64,000 bases of DNA from Micropterix aruncella (Eukaryota > Arthropoda > Insecta > Lepidoptera > Micropterigidae), in contig OX155965.1 in the NCBI GenBank assembly GCA_944548615.1, forward strand, positions 23,426,256 through 23,490,255, written 5' to 3'. Under the pieces are notes generated by a model, which searched no databases, was not told the origin of the DNA, and worked only from the letters and a program-made list of their open reading frames with translations. This document shows positions 1 to 12,252 of this stretch, piece by piece. A program made the position numbers and the translations under genes. Within the stretch, counting starts at the first letter, position 1, and the number at the start of each line of letters is the position of its first letter.

Positions 1-215
1 AACGGAATACCAGCAAAATAAAGATGGTGCTTAAGTTCCTAATTTTTAGCACCAGCTTAGTTTAAGCTTGCAAGAAACAGAATACGAGCCACTGCATTGA
101 CTTGCTCTTCCCATCGCAATTTATTGTCAACTACAATGCCTAGGTATTTGACTGTGGGGGATCTCTTTAGTGGTGCACAATTACAAGAGATTTCAGAGTG
201 ACATAAAGTGTTTCA
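1..215 (-). pseudogene. LINE reverse-transcriptase C-terminal fragment, cut by the window edge
   Basis: Minus-strand translation gives a continuous segment containing VKYLGIVVDNKLRWEEQV, the conserved block just C-terminal to the reverse-transcriptase active site in CR1/Jockey-type LINEs. It reads on to ARILFLASLN before a stop. The catalytic FADD/YADD region is not present and the element runs off the left edge. Clade not determined. Confidence 0.75.
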
Positions 216-1204
216 TTCCCGAAAGCGTTTCAAACAGTTAAGTGCAAGTTGCTATAAGATAGCTATACAATTGTTCAAAATAGACCAAAATATTTCAATA
301 GAATAATATTTACTTTCGTGACATTTAGGTACCGCCTAGCAACCACCACTCTTACCGGCCACCGTGCTATCACTAAAATGGCTGCCAAAACAGCGCGACG
401 GTATGGTGTTTTGCGACGCTCTTCACACTTATCGATATCTCTTTTCTTCGCGGAGCTATTGCTGTCGGAACAACTTGCCCCCGGCACTTTAGACCCCACT
501 CTCCCCTACTCAATCATACCTTTCATATTTATCTAAAGTTACTGACATTTGGACATTTAGACAAATATTTATATGACATTTGGAGAGTAGGTGCCCAGTG
601 ACACAGGATGACATACTTGACCATTCTTACAATACCACACACATCTAATTCGGTTTAAGCGTTTAGAAGTTATGGTGAAATAAAGAAACGGAAAACATAC
701 ATACCTACTTAACCCTATAAACATAACATTCATTTTTTGGGAGGTGGCGTAAAAAGTGGAATAACTGTTATTAAGCATTGGATGCCACTGAATAGAAATT
801 CAGTCACTAACTTTGAGCGTTTTAGTGACTTTCAGTAATTTTATCACTTAATAAAACAAAAAATTAAAACTTGTCCAGTTTTTTTTCCAACACATCTGGC
901 AACCCATAATAGAATGCGTCATAATAATAACAGAGGAGACAAGCGCCTCTTTTCTCCCATTATTTTATGGCGCATCGTCGATTATCTACTGTTGAATACA
1001 TCTCTAATGCTAAAGAGTCGCTTCGCTGCTGAGACCCACACTAACATGCCGTAAGATCGGACGCCGGTTTGAATAAAACAGTGTCGGGGCAGGCGCGAGG
1101 CTGCCCCATCTGCGGTCCGAATATAGCGCAATTCCGATGAGCGTTATCGGTCGTTCTGCCTTGCTCTGGCTAGTCCAGGAGCTCACTACAGATCACTCTA
1201 CGTT
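216..1204. other. No recognisable gene; AT-rich interval
   Basis: Short open frames lie on both strands, but none has a domain, compositional bias or splice context that I recognise. A GC-richer stretch at about 1040-1150 looks like an old repeat fragment that I could not assign. Confidence 0.4.
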
Positions 1205-1587
1205 AAGGTGACATACATGAGAAAAAATCCTATGGCCCAAGCTGCACGAAATCATTTGCTACCAGTCGGAATGCACAATCGATTGGCGCACGGTGCGCAA
1301 ACCGTCCAGGGGCGCCCGAAGGACGATTCCCAGGGGCAAATGGCCCGCAGGCACAGAGTCCTATCCGGGCTCGCTTTTCTGCTTGGAGGCTACCGGATGG
1401 ATGCTGATCATGACCATGGTGATGACCATGACCATGACCTTGACCATGACATGACCATGACCATGACTATAACCTGATGGTGATGACCATGACCATGACC
1501 TCAGGATGCTGACCTGACATGTGAGTTGGTACGATTCTAAACACATGGGCCATAATCACCTAACTGCACTGGGATCAATAGCTCCCT
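1205..1587 (-). repeat. GC-rich repeat family, two abutting partial copies with an internal microsatellite
   Basis: Read on the minus strand, 1587 down to 1263 begins with GGGAGCTA, the 5' end of the GC-rich family seen complete at 31615-32281, and carries its internal blocks (CTGGACGGTTTGCGCACC and TGGGAATC). It is truncated 3'. A second copy of subfamily type B, marked by CCCAACTGCACGAAA-like sequence, starts at about 1262 and is cut at 1205. No conserved reading frame is shared with other copies. Confidence 0.7.
1404..1508. repeat. Degenerate (ATGACC)n microsatellite
   Basis: ATGACC/ATGATG hexamers repeat imperfectly for about 100 bp inside the GC-rich repeat. They apparently expanded from the ATGATGAGG-like motif that other family members carry there. 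The His/Asp-rich open frame across it is a by-product of the microsatellite. Confidence 0.85.
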
Positions 1588-2151
1588 AAACAAATGACAG
1601 TTAGATAAAACAAACTGTATTCTACAGCTAAAGAGTTCCGTTTTCGAATGTTGTAATTTGTTTTAATGTTTACGTAAGTGGCCAGTTTCAGAATATTTCA
1701 GTGTGACCTACATAGGTACGTATCAAATAAAAATCGTGTCCGCATTGAATCACAATCGATTAAGACATATCAATAAAATACACAATTCCATAACACGAAC
1801 GGATAGAGTAAAAATAGATCTCATTTATTAGTCTCATAAAATAGTTTTTATGGAAGATTTTGAGACTGGTTTCGTTCTTATGGCTGATGACGTAGGATAG
1901 ACCACATTGGACTCCCTGACCAGTAGAAGACCGGGCGATCGACATTAATATGCATGACTAGGCCCTAACTTTGTGACGTCCATGAAAACATATCTGTCTG
2001 GGCGGCTAGAACGGACGTTTTCCATTGAACCCTATTCGCCAAAATCACATCTGGTAGATGGCTACTGCTACTACATAAACAATCGTATCTTCCAACCCGC
2101 TCCTTTCGAGCTGAAGCAACAGGGCCAAGAACCCATGGACGTAGCAGGAGA

Positions 2152-2169
2152 GGGGGGGGGGGGGGGGGA
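2152..2169. repeat. Poly(G) run
   Basis: About 18 consecutive G residues, a likely length-uncertain homopolymer. The flanking sequence is not recognised. Confidence 0.9.
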
Positions 2170-2536
2170 AAGAGGTGAAGACTCATTTCTACGTTTTTGC
2201 GAACGCTGATAAACATGACTGTTCAATCTATCGGTATACTATGCTTGCGAATTTATCTGGCGTACCTATATTACAGGTTTAGTTTTTATAGTCCAGTAGG
2301 TAATTCTATACGAGAAACTAATCAAGAAACTTACAATAAAAGTATTTTTTTTCGAAATCTTTTGTTATTTATAATATGATTTTTTCTCAGACGACATTCT
2401 ACATAAAAAACTGAGTTAAACATGTTCCAAAAGCTATTTTAATTTTATTGTTGGGGAAAAGCAATATAAAAACTTATAGTAGATGATTTTCTACTCAGCT
2501 TTTTATGTATGAACATAAACTATCTACACTCAAGAG

Positions 2537-2926
2537 CAGTGATTTTCATCCAGTGGGTCGCGGGTCGCAAAGAGATTGGGATATGGGGATAGGGGGTCGG
2601 AGAGACCCCCAGGTTGTGTAGAAATAAAAATTTAAAATATTACAATTACTTTTATTATATACAAACGTTTACAGCTGCGGAAGAGAGCATATATTATATA
2701 TTGTGTTATGCTATTGCTTATACAAAACGTTATATTGATCTAAAATGGAAACAGGTGCAGCTTCGAAAGTGATAAACAGTTAAAATTATTGTGGGATGCT
2801 TTCAATTACAGCTATGGAAGAGACTAAGGAGGGCCGAGAGAACGAAGTTGCAGTCTAAGGGGGGACGCGCAAGATTTTTTTTTACCTGAAAGAGGGTCGC
2901 GATCTAAAAAGGGGTAAAAAATACTG
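2537..2926. mobile_element. hAT-type MITE, non-autonomous
   Basis: The left end reads CAGTGATTTTCATCC; the right end, reverse-complemented, reads CAGTATTTTTTACCCC. Both lead into GGTCGCGA-type subterminal sequence. The 390-bp element is flanked by CTCAAGAG (2529-2536) and CTAAAGAG (2927-2934), an 8-bp target duplication with one mismatch, as expected for the hAT superfamily. There is no transposase. A related terminus lies near 12340-12395. Confidence 0.75.
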
Positions 2927-2934
2927 CTAAAGAG

Positions 2935-3394
2935 CAATGAATACGGGTCACCAACAACCTTAATATCCCGGAAAATAAGAATAGTAAGTTATTCAAATGA
3001 AAAGTAATGTATAGACAATTTAATATTTCTCAAATAAAACATATAAAATTCCTTAGTTGCTGTTAAGTAATTCTGTTAAAAATAAAGCAAAATAAATTAT
3101 TTTTTGAAAGTCGAAATACGAATTCACTGCATTTGTTTTTTCTTTTGTTTCTGTTTTCCCAAAAAATAATAACACGCGCTACTGGTATTCAATAAAAATA
3201 TGACAAGCGCTCCTGGCATTTTCACAGTACAATACACAAAGACGTAGTAAGGTTAAATTTAAAATAAACTTATACAAATATATGTCAGTAACCTATGCCC
3301 AGGGAAGGATAAAGGCGAGGACAAGGTGAGGTATTTGGTTAGTGGCTGTGTAAAAATAAATGTTTCTTCTCACGAAAAATACGAAAAAAATATC
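2935..3394. other. AT-rich interval, nothing recognised
   Basis: Low-complexity AT-rich sequence between the hAT MITE and the LINE remnant. No open frame with recognisable features. Confidence 0.4.
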
Positions 3395-5640
3395 TCAGCG
3401 TATCCAGTCTAAAACCTTCATAGACAAAAAGAAACTTTTAAACTTGTTTCGCGAGGCAACATAGGATAAAGTCTATGAAGCCAAGGACGTGAATGAAGAA
3501 TCCGACCTATTTCTAAAAATATTTTTGAATTGCATAAACAACGCCTCAACTGAAAAGAAAATTAATCTTTCTCGTTCACAAGCTAAAATCAATCCGTGGA
3601 TAACGGACGGTCTATTATTCTGTATAAGAAAGCGAGACAAGCTCCACAAAGAAGTAAGAAGAAATCCTAATGATGTACAACTCCAAAGTTTTTATAAAAA
3701 ATATAGAAATACCTGCAAAACAATCATTAAGAAAACCAAAGAGTCTATTACAGCGAAAAATTTAAGCAAGCAAATGGAGATATGAAGAAAACATGGGAGT
3801 TAATTAATGACATAGGGCACACAAATAAGAATAAACCCTCAATCAAGGCACTAAAGGTTGGCAATAAGATAAAAAGCGTGGACAAGGATCTTTGAGAACT
3901 AACCAAAGATGCCAACGAATATTTTGTGTCTGTTGGACAAAAACTTGCAAACTCCATTTTAGTGGATATGAAATATACTGAATCTGCTTTGACTAACCAA
4001 ATAAATACCTTTCCTAAAACTAAAAAGCAATTTGCGCTGGGTCTTGTTAACACATCGGAAATTTCAAACACCATAAAAAATCTGAAAGCTGATTCTTCAC
4101 CCGGGTTAGATGGTATACGCACAAATCACTTCAAACTTGTAGCTGTGTTCATTTCCGAACCTCTCGCATACTTAGTGAATTTAAGTTTTAAATCGGGCAC
4201 CTTTCCCCAGTCACTTAAGACGTCAATGGTCATACCAATATTTAAGAATGGAAACAAAGAAGATATTGGAAACTATCGACCGATATCTCTACAAAATATA
4301 ATTTAAAAGTAATTGAAAAAATTGTAAAAAAGAGGCTTATCAAACACGTCGAGGATGAGGGGCTCCTTTCAACTAACCGATTCGGCTTCAGAGAAGGTGG
4401 AGGAACGCAAGATGCAATTATCGCTGTTACCCAATATATATCAGTAAATATTGATAAGGGGAGAAAAGTTATGGCAGCGTTCCTCGACCTGTCAAAAGCA
4501 TTTGACACGGTGTCTCACCCGATTCTCTGTAAAAAACTGGAGAGCTTTGGAGTTAAAGGGGTATCCATGGAATGGTTTAGAAGTTACTTAGATGACAGAT
4601 CTCAGGTAACAGCAATAAATGGACAGATCAGTGATAAACTAAATATAAGATATGGCGTTCCACAAGCAAGTGTGCTTGGGCCACTCCTGTTTTTAATATA
4701 TATTAATGAATTATGTGAACTCCAACTGCGAAAGTCATCTCATTCGCAGACGATACGGTCTTGTTCACGGAAGCGACTAATTCGGCAGAAGTCAAACTTA
4801 AATTACAAAATACTCGGGATACCGTTAGTGAGTGGCTAAATAAACATATTTTAACAATTAACTCGTCGAAAACCAAAGTAATGAATTTTAGCCTACGATC
4901 AGTTCATATCTCCAGCTTCTTTAAAATCCACTCTTAAGACTGCACATGCTCATGTGAACGACTAACAGTTGTAGATAACATAAAATATCTTGGGATAACT
5001 GTGGATTCTAAGCTGAATTGGTCTAGCCACATAATTCAACTCTTTGATCGATTACGGAAACTAATATATGTTTTTCGTGAACTGCGCAATGTACTATCTC
5101 GGAAAACAATTAAAATCACCTACATAGCTCTATGCCAAAGTCTTATGATTTATGGGATTGTAGGGTGTGGTGCTTGCACGAAACAGGCCTTGGATCCACT
5201 AATAAAGACGCAAAAACTGTTTTTACGGATTATTTATAGGAAACCTAATGGCTACCCGTCAGAGCGTCTTTTCAAGGAGTCTAAAGTTCTGGACGTCAAG
5301 CAATTGTTTATTAAATATGTGATAATATTTTTTCATAAACACAAAGATAGACGTGAACAAAGTCAGCAAAACTGCAATACTCGGAGTTCACGGAAACAAA
5401 ATTTCCTTATTCCTCGAGTGCAAAGAACATTTGCGCAACGACAAGCATTTTTCATTGGTCCCAAATTATATAATGGCATAGAGGAAAAATGGAAACACTT
5501 ATAAAAAGAACAATCAAGAGTTTAGACAATATTAATAAATGGTTATTTGAATTAGGAAGGTCTAAATCTGAAAACTTGGTTTGTAAAGCGTATGTATAAC
5601 GGTTAATTAAAAAATAATATTGTATATTTATATAAATTAA
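3395..5640 (+). pseudogene. Degenerate CR1/Jockey-like LINE, 5' truncated
   Basis: Successive frames encode the pre-RT linker (3489-3785, with PWITDGLL), the RT fingers (4080-4306, with SPGLDGIRTNHFKL and NYRPISLQNII), the palm (4471-4710, with FLDLSKAFDTVSHPIL and GVPQASVLGP), the catalytic FADDTVLF block in a shifted frame (about 4735-4900), and the thumb to C-terminus (5001-5504, with KIRIIYRK-like and GPKLYNG). At least three frameshifts and a stop separate the parts. The usual GVPQGS reads GVPQAS. The endonuclease domain is missing, so this is a dead, 5'-truncated copy. Its AT-rich tail ends where a Helitron begins at 5641. Confidence 0.85.
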
Positions 5641-7849
5641 CTAGCTGTCCCGTGCCCACTTCGTTGGGCGGTAAAAATTTTTACTTGTGATGAAATTATG
5701 AGCGTGGTGCTATGATTGCTATGATTTATTTCCTGACTGCCAAAAGAAGGGTTATATTTTTACTGCATATGTATGTATGTATTTGCATGCCAATTTGAAT
5801 ATATTACCGTTATTTGTGAGTGTCTTCTTGTGAGTGTCTTATTTGTGAGTGTCTTATCTCTTTAACCATTTATGCAGTAAATGGGAAATTATATGCAGTA
5901 AAAGGAAAAAGTCTTTTGTCACTTGAGACGATAAACTTACTTATTTTGATATGAATTCATAATTGTTGATAATTTGACCAATAAACATGACCTGATATTT
6001 AAATTATTTTATAATTATTTTATATAGGTACGCAAGGGACGCACGGTCGCCTACCGCAAGATAAAGTTATAATGTTTTATATTTCAAAATTTCAATGCGG
6101 TCATTTTATAGTTATTCTTTTTATGATCCGTATAGTGGTTTTCCTCAAGGCCATCGACTCTCGCCAATTTTACGCGCCAAACTGACAAAACAAAAGGGAC
6201 CGCCGAATGTTTACTTCGCAAAATGAGGGGTTAAATATAAAATAGTACTTTTTGTGACTTAAATACAAAATTTAGACATATGCTTTCCCTTACTTTTTTG
6301 TAGGCATTACTAAGCTCTACAACTTTTCTCTAGAACTCAATCATATATCTCTCATCGTTAAAGCAGCGTTCGTAAGAAACGTTTTCATTCGACTGTTTTT
6401 CTCCGAATTACTTTGTAAATCCAACGACCACGAAAAAGTCTTTTCATTTTTCGGATTAATATAGGTATAGCCATAAGACACTTACTAATAACGTGGCTTT
6501 CTATTCGTAAAAGAATTGTCAAAATCGGTTCATTAGTTCCAGAGATTACTTCCTACAAAGTCACAAACGTTACCTCTTTATAATATTAGTATAGAAGTAT
6601 AGATTAAGACACGGTCGCGGTTCCATACCTATGTCGTATTATCTCTCTATTTATTCAGTAAAAGGTAAAAGTCTTTTGTTTTAAATACTTGAGACGATAA
6701 ATTTACTTATTTTGATAAGAATTCATAATTGTTGATAATATGACCAATAAATATGACCTAACGATTTAAATGATTTTTTTTAATATAAAAAAAATATAAT
6801 TAAAAAAAACACCATAATATCGCGCACTCGGTTGGTTATCGTCATATCTATTCAAATATTTGTCCAAATTTGTCCAAATGATGTACTCTAAAAGACAAAA
6901 TTTATCTACTTTAGATACCAGATGTGATAAAAGTATTTATTTTGATATAATAATCAATTTATTACTACCAAATGTGCGTTAGAAATAATTTTTATTTTTT
7001 TATTGTATTATGGTTCACTATTTTAGCGATAATGGCTTACACATAAAATATAGATATATGCTGTCGCTGGCTTTTTTGTAGGACTATTTAAGATAAACAT
7101 TTCCACTGTATATTATATACGTGTAACTCCAACGGTTTTTGCGGCGCACGCCAGAATAGCTCGCAGATGGCAGATTTTTTTCCTACTTCTTCTTCTTCAT
7201 CATCATCAGCGTGCCTTCGCCCACCGTTAGGCATACGCCTCTCCAATTACTCTCCATCCGGATCGGTTAGTTTGGTTTGGCAGTCTGATCGTACCCAGAG
7301 ATTCTTAGCACCCCCTGCCCCGCCGTTACCGTAACCGCTGCCGTGGCTCGGGCTAGTGGGGCTGCTGGGGACTGGGGGCCGTGGTAAGGTTGTACTGTTC
7401 ATCATCATGATTGGAGGTATTTAGCCCGATACCCGCCACGTCGGCCGCACGTCTTGGCGAGCTCCACACTTTCAGGAAAATATTTCCATTTCCTAGGCTT
7501 GTGGCAACCTGGTCGGGTTACTTAACCACTGAATTGCACTATATATTCTAAATTTATTATTTAATTATTATTTATTGTTGAGAAAATTTTCAAAATATAT
7601 GTTGACGCTTAGAATTTAAATTTCGAATATCAATTTCTTAGATTTTTTCCCACTTACTTGACAGGTACCTATCGTTATATTTGAGGTAATTCACACTATA
7701 TCTTTATAAATTATAGCCTATGTGTTATTCTGATGTGTAAGCTATATTATTGTAAAGTTTCATCAAAATCCATTCAGTAGTTTTTGCGTGAAAGAGTAAC
7801 AAACATCCATACATTCTTACAAACTTTCGCGTTTATAATATTAGTAGGA
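5641..7849 (-). mobile_element. Helitron composite, non-autonomous, minus orientation
   Basis: On the minus strand the 5' end is TCCTACTAATATTATAAAC (7849 downward) and the 3' end is a GCCCAACGAAGTGGGC hairpin 10-15 nt before the terminal CTAG at 5641-5644. It sits between A (5640) and T (7850), the Helitron A^T target rule. No Rep/helicase frame was found. A second Helitron-like 5' end (TCTATACTTCTATAC, then TAATATTATAAAGAGG) lies internally at about 6603, so at least two Helitrons are joined. Positions 5641-7115 are repeated at 50770-52011. Confidence 0.8.
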
Positions 7850-8778
7850 TATATTAGTAGGATATGTATGTATATATTAATAGTATATCATATCATATTT
7901 TTTTTTATATTATTTCATATTTTTTAGCAGCGATTTTATAATTGTTTTTATATATTTTATTAAATTATAAATATGTGTATACCATATATTATTTATTATT
8001 TATTGAAATCGTATTTACGTATATGTGTATTTGCCATATTGTATTACCTACCATGTATTATTCGTAAAAATTTAGTGTTTTGATTTGTATTATAATGTTA
8101 TTTATTTATAATTATATATTATTCAATCTTAACTAAGTACATTCATTAATTATACAAATAAAAAGTTTTTTTCACGTTAATTAGGCTAATTGTTACATAA
8201 GTTGTATTACTTATTTTAATTACTCTGACCCGCCTAGATACGGGACAGTTTAGTCCTAGTTAGGTGGGCAATGAGCATTAGCTGCATTTCGGTGTTCAAT
8301 TTTTCCGAGTTAATTATAACATCGATAACAATGGGGCTAAATGTACAAAAATGAAATGAATAAAGTATTAAACCTTAAACAACTTTTTGAAAGTATGCAA
8401 CGAAGGTGCATGCCTGATAGAGTGAGGGAGCTGATTCCATAAACGAGCAGAATGGACCGTAAAAGAGTGCGTGTAAACAGAAGAATGATGTATCAGAATG
8501 GCGAGTGTGTTATCCGGGCTTGATCGAAGTGGAAGACCGTGGCCTCCCAAAGGGTGGAAGTTCTCCTTGAGATAGGAGAGTGAAGTGGGGTTATTATGTG
8601 TGTTGTAGAGTAGCCACAACGTATGCAAATTTCTTCGATCGCGAATGGGAAGCCAATTTTTCAATGTTTGTAACTACATTGATTTTATATAAAATCAATG
8701 GTAACTATGAGTGCGTAGTAAAATCCTAGCTGCCATACGCAGTACGGCATTGAGCAATCTTATACCCTCGATAATCAA
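7850..8778 (-). pseudogene. LINE C-terminal fragment with 3' UTR
   Basis: Minus-strand 8664-8368 encodes a C-terminal LINE segment (WLPIRDRRNLHTLWLLYN, then SARLWNQLPHSIR and FKKLFKV) that ends in a stop. Upstream at about 8778-8705 another frame gives RLLNAVLRMAARILL, the usual block before WLPIRDRR. Between them is a perfect 24-bp palindrome (about 8678-8701, half-site CATTGATTTTAT). Sequence below 8368 is AT-rich and probably the 3' UTR. Neither RT nor endonuclease is retained. Confidence 0.75.
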
Positions 8779-8986
8779 TGTTTATGATAAAAATAAAAAT
8801 AAAAGTACTTATTTCCAATACAACCATAACAATTGTGTAGGAATGACATTAAATTAATCTTAAACTAGTTACTCAATTTAGCCAAGAGATGATATAATAT
8901 ATAACTAAAAACTTACCAATTTACAAAAACAAAGACATATCATAACAGTTTACAACAAAACAATTGACAATAAATAATGTGTATTA
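8779..8986. other. AT-rich spacer, nothing recognised
   Basis: A short AT-rich spacer that ends in the TTA (8984-8986) used as the target of the adjacent MITE. Confidence 0.4.
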
Positions 8987-9303
8987 GGGGCTCTCTAGAC
9001 GATCAAGCATGCTTGTCAAGCATCGCGTGGCGGGCTGAGATGGAGATCGCGGAAGATCGTAAACCGCAGGAATTATGCAAATATTTTTTTTTATATTTAC
9101 CAAAAATGCCTAATTTTGTATTTATACCAGAGAGTCACGTTAATTAGACGTAATTGATTGATAAATGACGTGACTCCCTGGTATAAAACTACAAAATTAG
9201 GTAAATATTTTTAAAAATATTTGCATATATCCTGCGGTTTACAATCCCCTCCCAGCCCGCGACGCGATGCTTGACAAGCATGATTGATCGTCTAGAGAGC
9301 CCT
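8987..9303. mobile_element. Harbinger-type MITE, copy 1
   Basis: Long inverted arms (GGGGCTCTCTAGACGATCAA on the left, its complement on the right) surround an AT-rich core that is itself nearly palindromic. It is flanked by TTA (8984-8986) and TTA (9304-9306). The 3-bp TWA duplication and GGG-start termini match PIF/Harbinger MITEs. No coding sequence. Copies recur at 24103 and 44450. Confidence 0.8.
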
Positions 9304-9369
9304 TTAGATTAAATGGGTAAATACGATGCTATGTATTTTCACAGTATTTTAAAAAGTCGATATGAGCAT

Positions 9370-9530
9370 ACATGACAACGACACGCTCGAATCCCGGCTG
9401 GGTCACCATTTTCCGTTGGGATAGAATTAACGGAATTGCATTTTCAATTCTGTCGATCGAATGCAAGACACACACTTTACATGTAACACGCACACATGCA
9501 TATAAACACGCCAATTTGTAAGAGATTGAC
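9370..9530 (+). repeat. tRNA-derived SINE body, head truncated
   Basis: Carries the B-box remnant CTCGAATCCCGGCTGGGTCA followed by the same tail (TGGGATAGAATTAACGGAAT) that follows the tRNA-like head at 43898. The A box is missing. A third, minus-strand copy lies at 27295-27440. Confidence 0.65.
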
Positions 9531-9599
9531 GCGGAACCATAACCTTAAATAAAGTGCGTTACTCCGTCGAATTTCAATCCATCTTTATGAAGATGGAAA

Positions 9600-10060
9600 T
9601 TTAACTATTGTGTCACCCCAAGACGATCCCGGAAAGTAGACAAGGACTGATTTAATCTTTCATAAACCAAAATCGATGAGCCCACTCTCTCGGCAGGTGG
9701 ACGGTTCCATTGCGACGCCTCAGGCGGCGCGGTTCGTTTCTTGGCTATGGGTGGGTTTGAGACAAGCGCCAACAGAAGGCGTAAATATTTAATAAAATGT
9801 AGGTATAGCCGAATTTAAATATTATTAGTGTAGATTGTAGGTATATGAGATATTATTATGAGATATTCTAAAGAAAATGTGATTTCGGCTCAACAAAGGC
9901 ATCTGTGTACCAAATTTCATGTCTTTACGTACAATATTTCGAGATTGACATATGTCTAGTGCGCCCTCTGGTGGACCGATTTCAACCACCATCTTTTCGA
10001 CTCTTGCCATGAATAGGGAAATTAATATTCCTGAAGCCCTCATGTCTCATTTATTTACTA
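9600..10060 (-). repeat. Interspersed repeat family C, minus copy
   Basis: The reverse complement contains the family's core words: GACTCTTGCCATG complement, GGTCCACCAGAGGGCGCACT and GAAATATTG. It ends in the GCGCCGCCTGAGGCGTCGCA block that also closes the copy at 31140-31600. Non-coding. The best complete member is 35636-36270. Confidence 0.6.
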
Positions 10061-10291
10061 ACCACCTAACGTAAAAGCCCACGGTTTCTCACCGATAAAT
10101 CATCCACGCTCCTTCTCCAATCGGTCGTCGGGGGACGATAAAAAATGGGTTGTGTTGCCACAAGACTTCCCGGCAAGTGGCCGACCCCTTTGCCCCTCCC
10201 CCCTTTACCCCCGAGGGGGAGGGCAACCGCCTCTCTTTCCGCGCGCTTATCCGTGGTGTATTTATAGTATTTCCCGTATTATTAAAATGGG
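10061..10291. other. GC-rich spacer with a C-run hairpin
   Basis: Contains TTGCCCCTCCCCCC and GGGGGAGGGCAA (about 10188-10226), which can pair as a hairpin, and a further fragment of family C 3' sequence (CTTCCCGGCAAG). No gene seen. Confidence 0.45.
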
Positions 10292-10677
10292 TATTATTGC
10301 AGTATAGGAACCTCTTCTAGATTGTTGATTTTTTATATATTCACAACGCTGATTCCGAATCTATATATATTCGGTCTTAATAAATAAGCGAGTTATAGGC
10401 ATTCAAAAAAGCGTCAAACCCATACATTTCGGTAGGTTAAGTTTTTTTTAATTATAAATAATACATAAACACCTATTTGGCGGTAGGTTAGATTAGTTTT
10501 TTTTAAACAACCTTAAAAACTGAGTTTAAAAAAACTTTTTTTTTAATTGTAAATTTGGTTTTGAAATTTTACGCGTCTGAAGCTTTTTTCTTTCAAATTT
10601 AGCATTACAATGATCGAATCTAGTAGTATTTCTTTATTTTTTCGATTTCTGAGAAAGGTTCCTATACTGCAATAATT
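10292..10677. mobile_element. MITE with 20-bp terminal inverted repeats
   Basis: ATTATTGCAGTATAGGAACC on the left and its exact complement on the right (10658-10677) bound an AT-rich 386-bp core. Flanks (AAAATGG before, TTAAATGG after) may be a target duplication of about 8 bp, so the superfamily is unclear. No open frame. Confidence 0.7.
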
Positions 10678-10734
10678 CCTTAAATGGTTTTTTTTCAAAA
10701 ATGATGTAGTATTTCATTAAATATGACGTATTTT

Positions 10735-11345
10735 AAACATTTGTGTCGCTTGCATACGAGATATTCGCATTCCAGTGTGAACAAAATTTGTCTTTGAACG
10801 AAATTTCAAGTCTTTACGTCCAATATTTCGATATTGATATATGACTATTGCGCCCCCTTGCGGACCGATTTCAACCACAATCTTTTTAACTCTTGCCATG
10901 ACCAAATTATGCCTGCATGCCAAATTTCGGCGTCATCAGATCACACGCTTCGGCGATATCGTGGAGGAATACACACAGACGGATACAGACAAATTTCCAT
11001 CTCGAAATGGTTGGATATCAAGTCCAATATTTCGAGATTGAAGTACGGCTAGCGCGCCCTCTAATGATCCCTTTCAACTACAATATTTTCAACTCTTGCC
11101 ATGAAAAAATGACGCCTGGATGCCAAATTTCAGTTCAATCGGATGAAGCGTTTGGGAGCTATCGTGCAGCAATACACACACACACACACACAAATAGACA
11201 GACAGACACACAGACAGACTTCATGGTCTTAATAGTCTCGGGGGGGGGGGGGGAGGGGTAAAATGTATATATCCGTCTTCCCTTCGAAAAAATGTTTAGC
11301 GCGTTCATAATGCTTTACCTCCTCCTCGGTTGGTAGGCCGGTATA
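10735..11345 (-). repeat. Interspersed repeat family C, two tandem minus copies
   Basis: Two head-to-tail minus-strand copies meet at about 10985. Each has the complement of GAGCTGAAATTTGGCATGCA and GGCGC-type blocks. The second includes a (CA)n/(GACA)n stretch (11176-11216), a poly(G) run (11240-11253) and the family's 5' end CAACCGAGGAGGAGGTAAAG in complement. Non-coding. Confidence 0.7.
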
Positions 11346-11962
11346 TTAAAAGAGAAACTTACCATTTTAGTTTCTTCAGATGGGCGAAGGCTGTTTTCCA
11401 CCTGTGCGACATCTATGATGTTTCGATCACGAATTCCATAACCTAACACTCTCACAATCACTCACTTTTGTCACCATATTATACAGCACCGATCCACTTA
11501 CCACTCAAAGAATAGAATCACTAAATCGCAATTAAAAACGCCAAAACTCTGACAGATTACAACGATAAGATAGGATATCGCCTGGATATTTATTTTCATC
11601 GTCGTTCGTTTACGATTATGAAGTAATACGTCAGTTGCTGATGTTTAAAAAAAATGGCTTTGCATAGCCTTGGTGTGATTTCCGCTGGCAGATAAAACTT
11701 ATTAGCATTTTAACAGCGCTCTGTAATTAGTTATTAAAAATAATTGTAAAGATTAGTTTACGGATTCATAGGGTTTTTAGCTTTATTAAATATTTGCACG
11801 ACAAGTAGCACCGAGAAAAATCCGGGTCAGAATATATTATTTATTTTAAGAGTAATTGGTACACATACAACACTCTGACAAATATTGTTACATATTTTTT
11901 TATTAGATCATAATATTCTACGTGCACTGTGCATGCTAAATTTGTTACTGCCTGTTTGTCGT
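11346..11962. other. No recognisable feature
   Basis: AT-rich unique-looking sequence. No long frame, no inverted repeat that I could define. Confidence 0.35.
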
Positions 11963-12252
11963 TTAACCCTTCGAGTAGCAGCATAATTTTATGGCAGACC
12001 GCGGCAATTTATTGAAAATTCTTGCAATATCGCAGCGCTCGATAAAAAGTACTATAACTATGGAACTATGTACTATAGCAATCATAAAAATAATAACTGT
12101 GCAATGATCGAATTAAAATTTCGTATATAGCATATTGAAATCTCATTTTGTAAAATAATTAGATAATTATGAATAAATATGAGAAAGTCGAAAAAGTGAA
12201 AAAAACTCGGCATTTCTAACTTGTACTTGTCTTACGATAAAATACGGACCCC
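11963..12252 (+). mobile_element. piggyBac-type MITE, left part
   Basis: Begins TTAA CCCTTCGAGTAGCAGC, the TTAA/CCC terminus typical of piggyBac-like elements. It matches the element at 55244 for about 285 bp with scattered substitutions. The right terminus is missing, so it is truncated. Confidence 0.65.

Noticed and set aside
1208..1477. A His/Asp-rich metal-binding protein
   Set aside because: The His/Asp tract is the (ATGACC)n microsatellite inside a transposon-like repeat.
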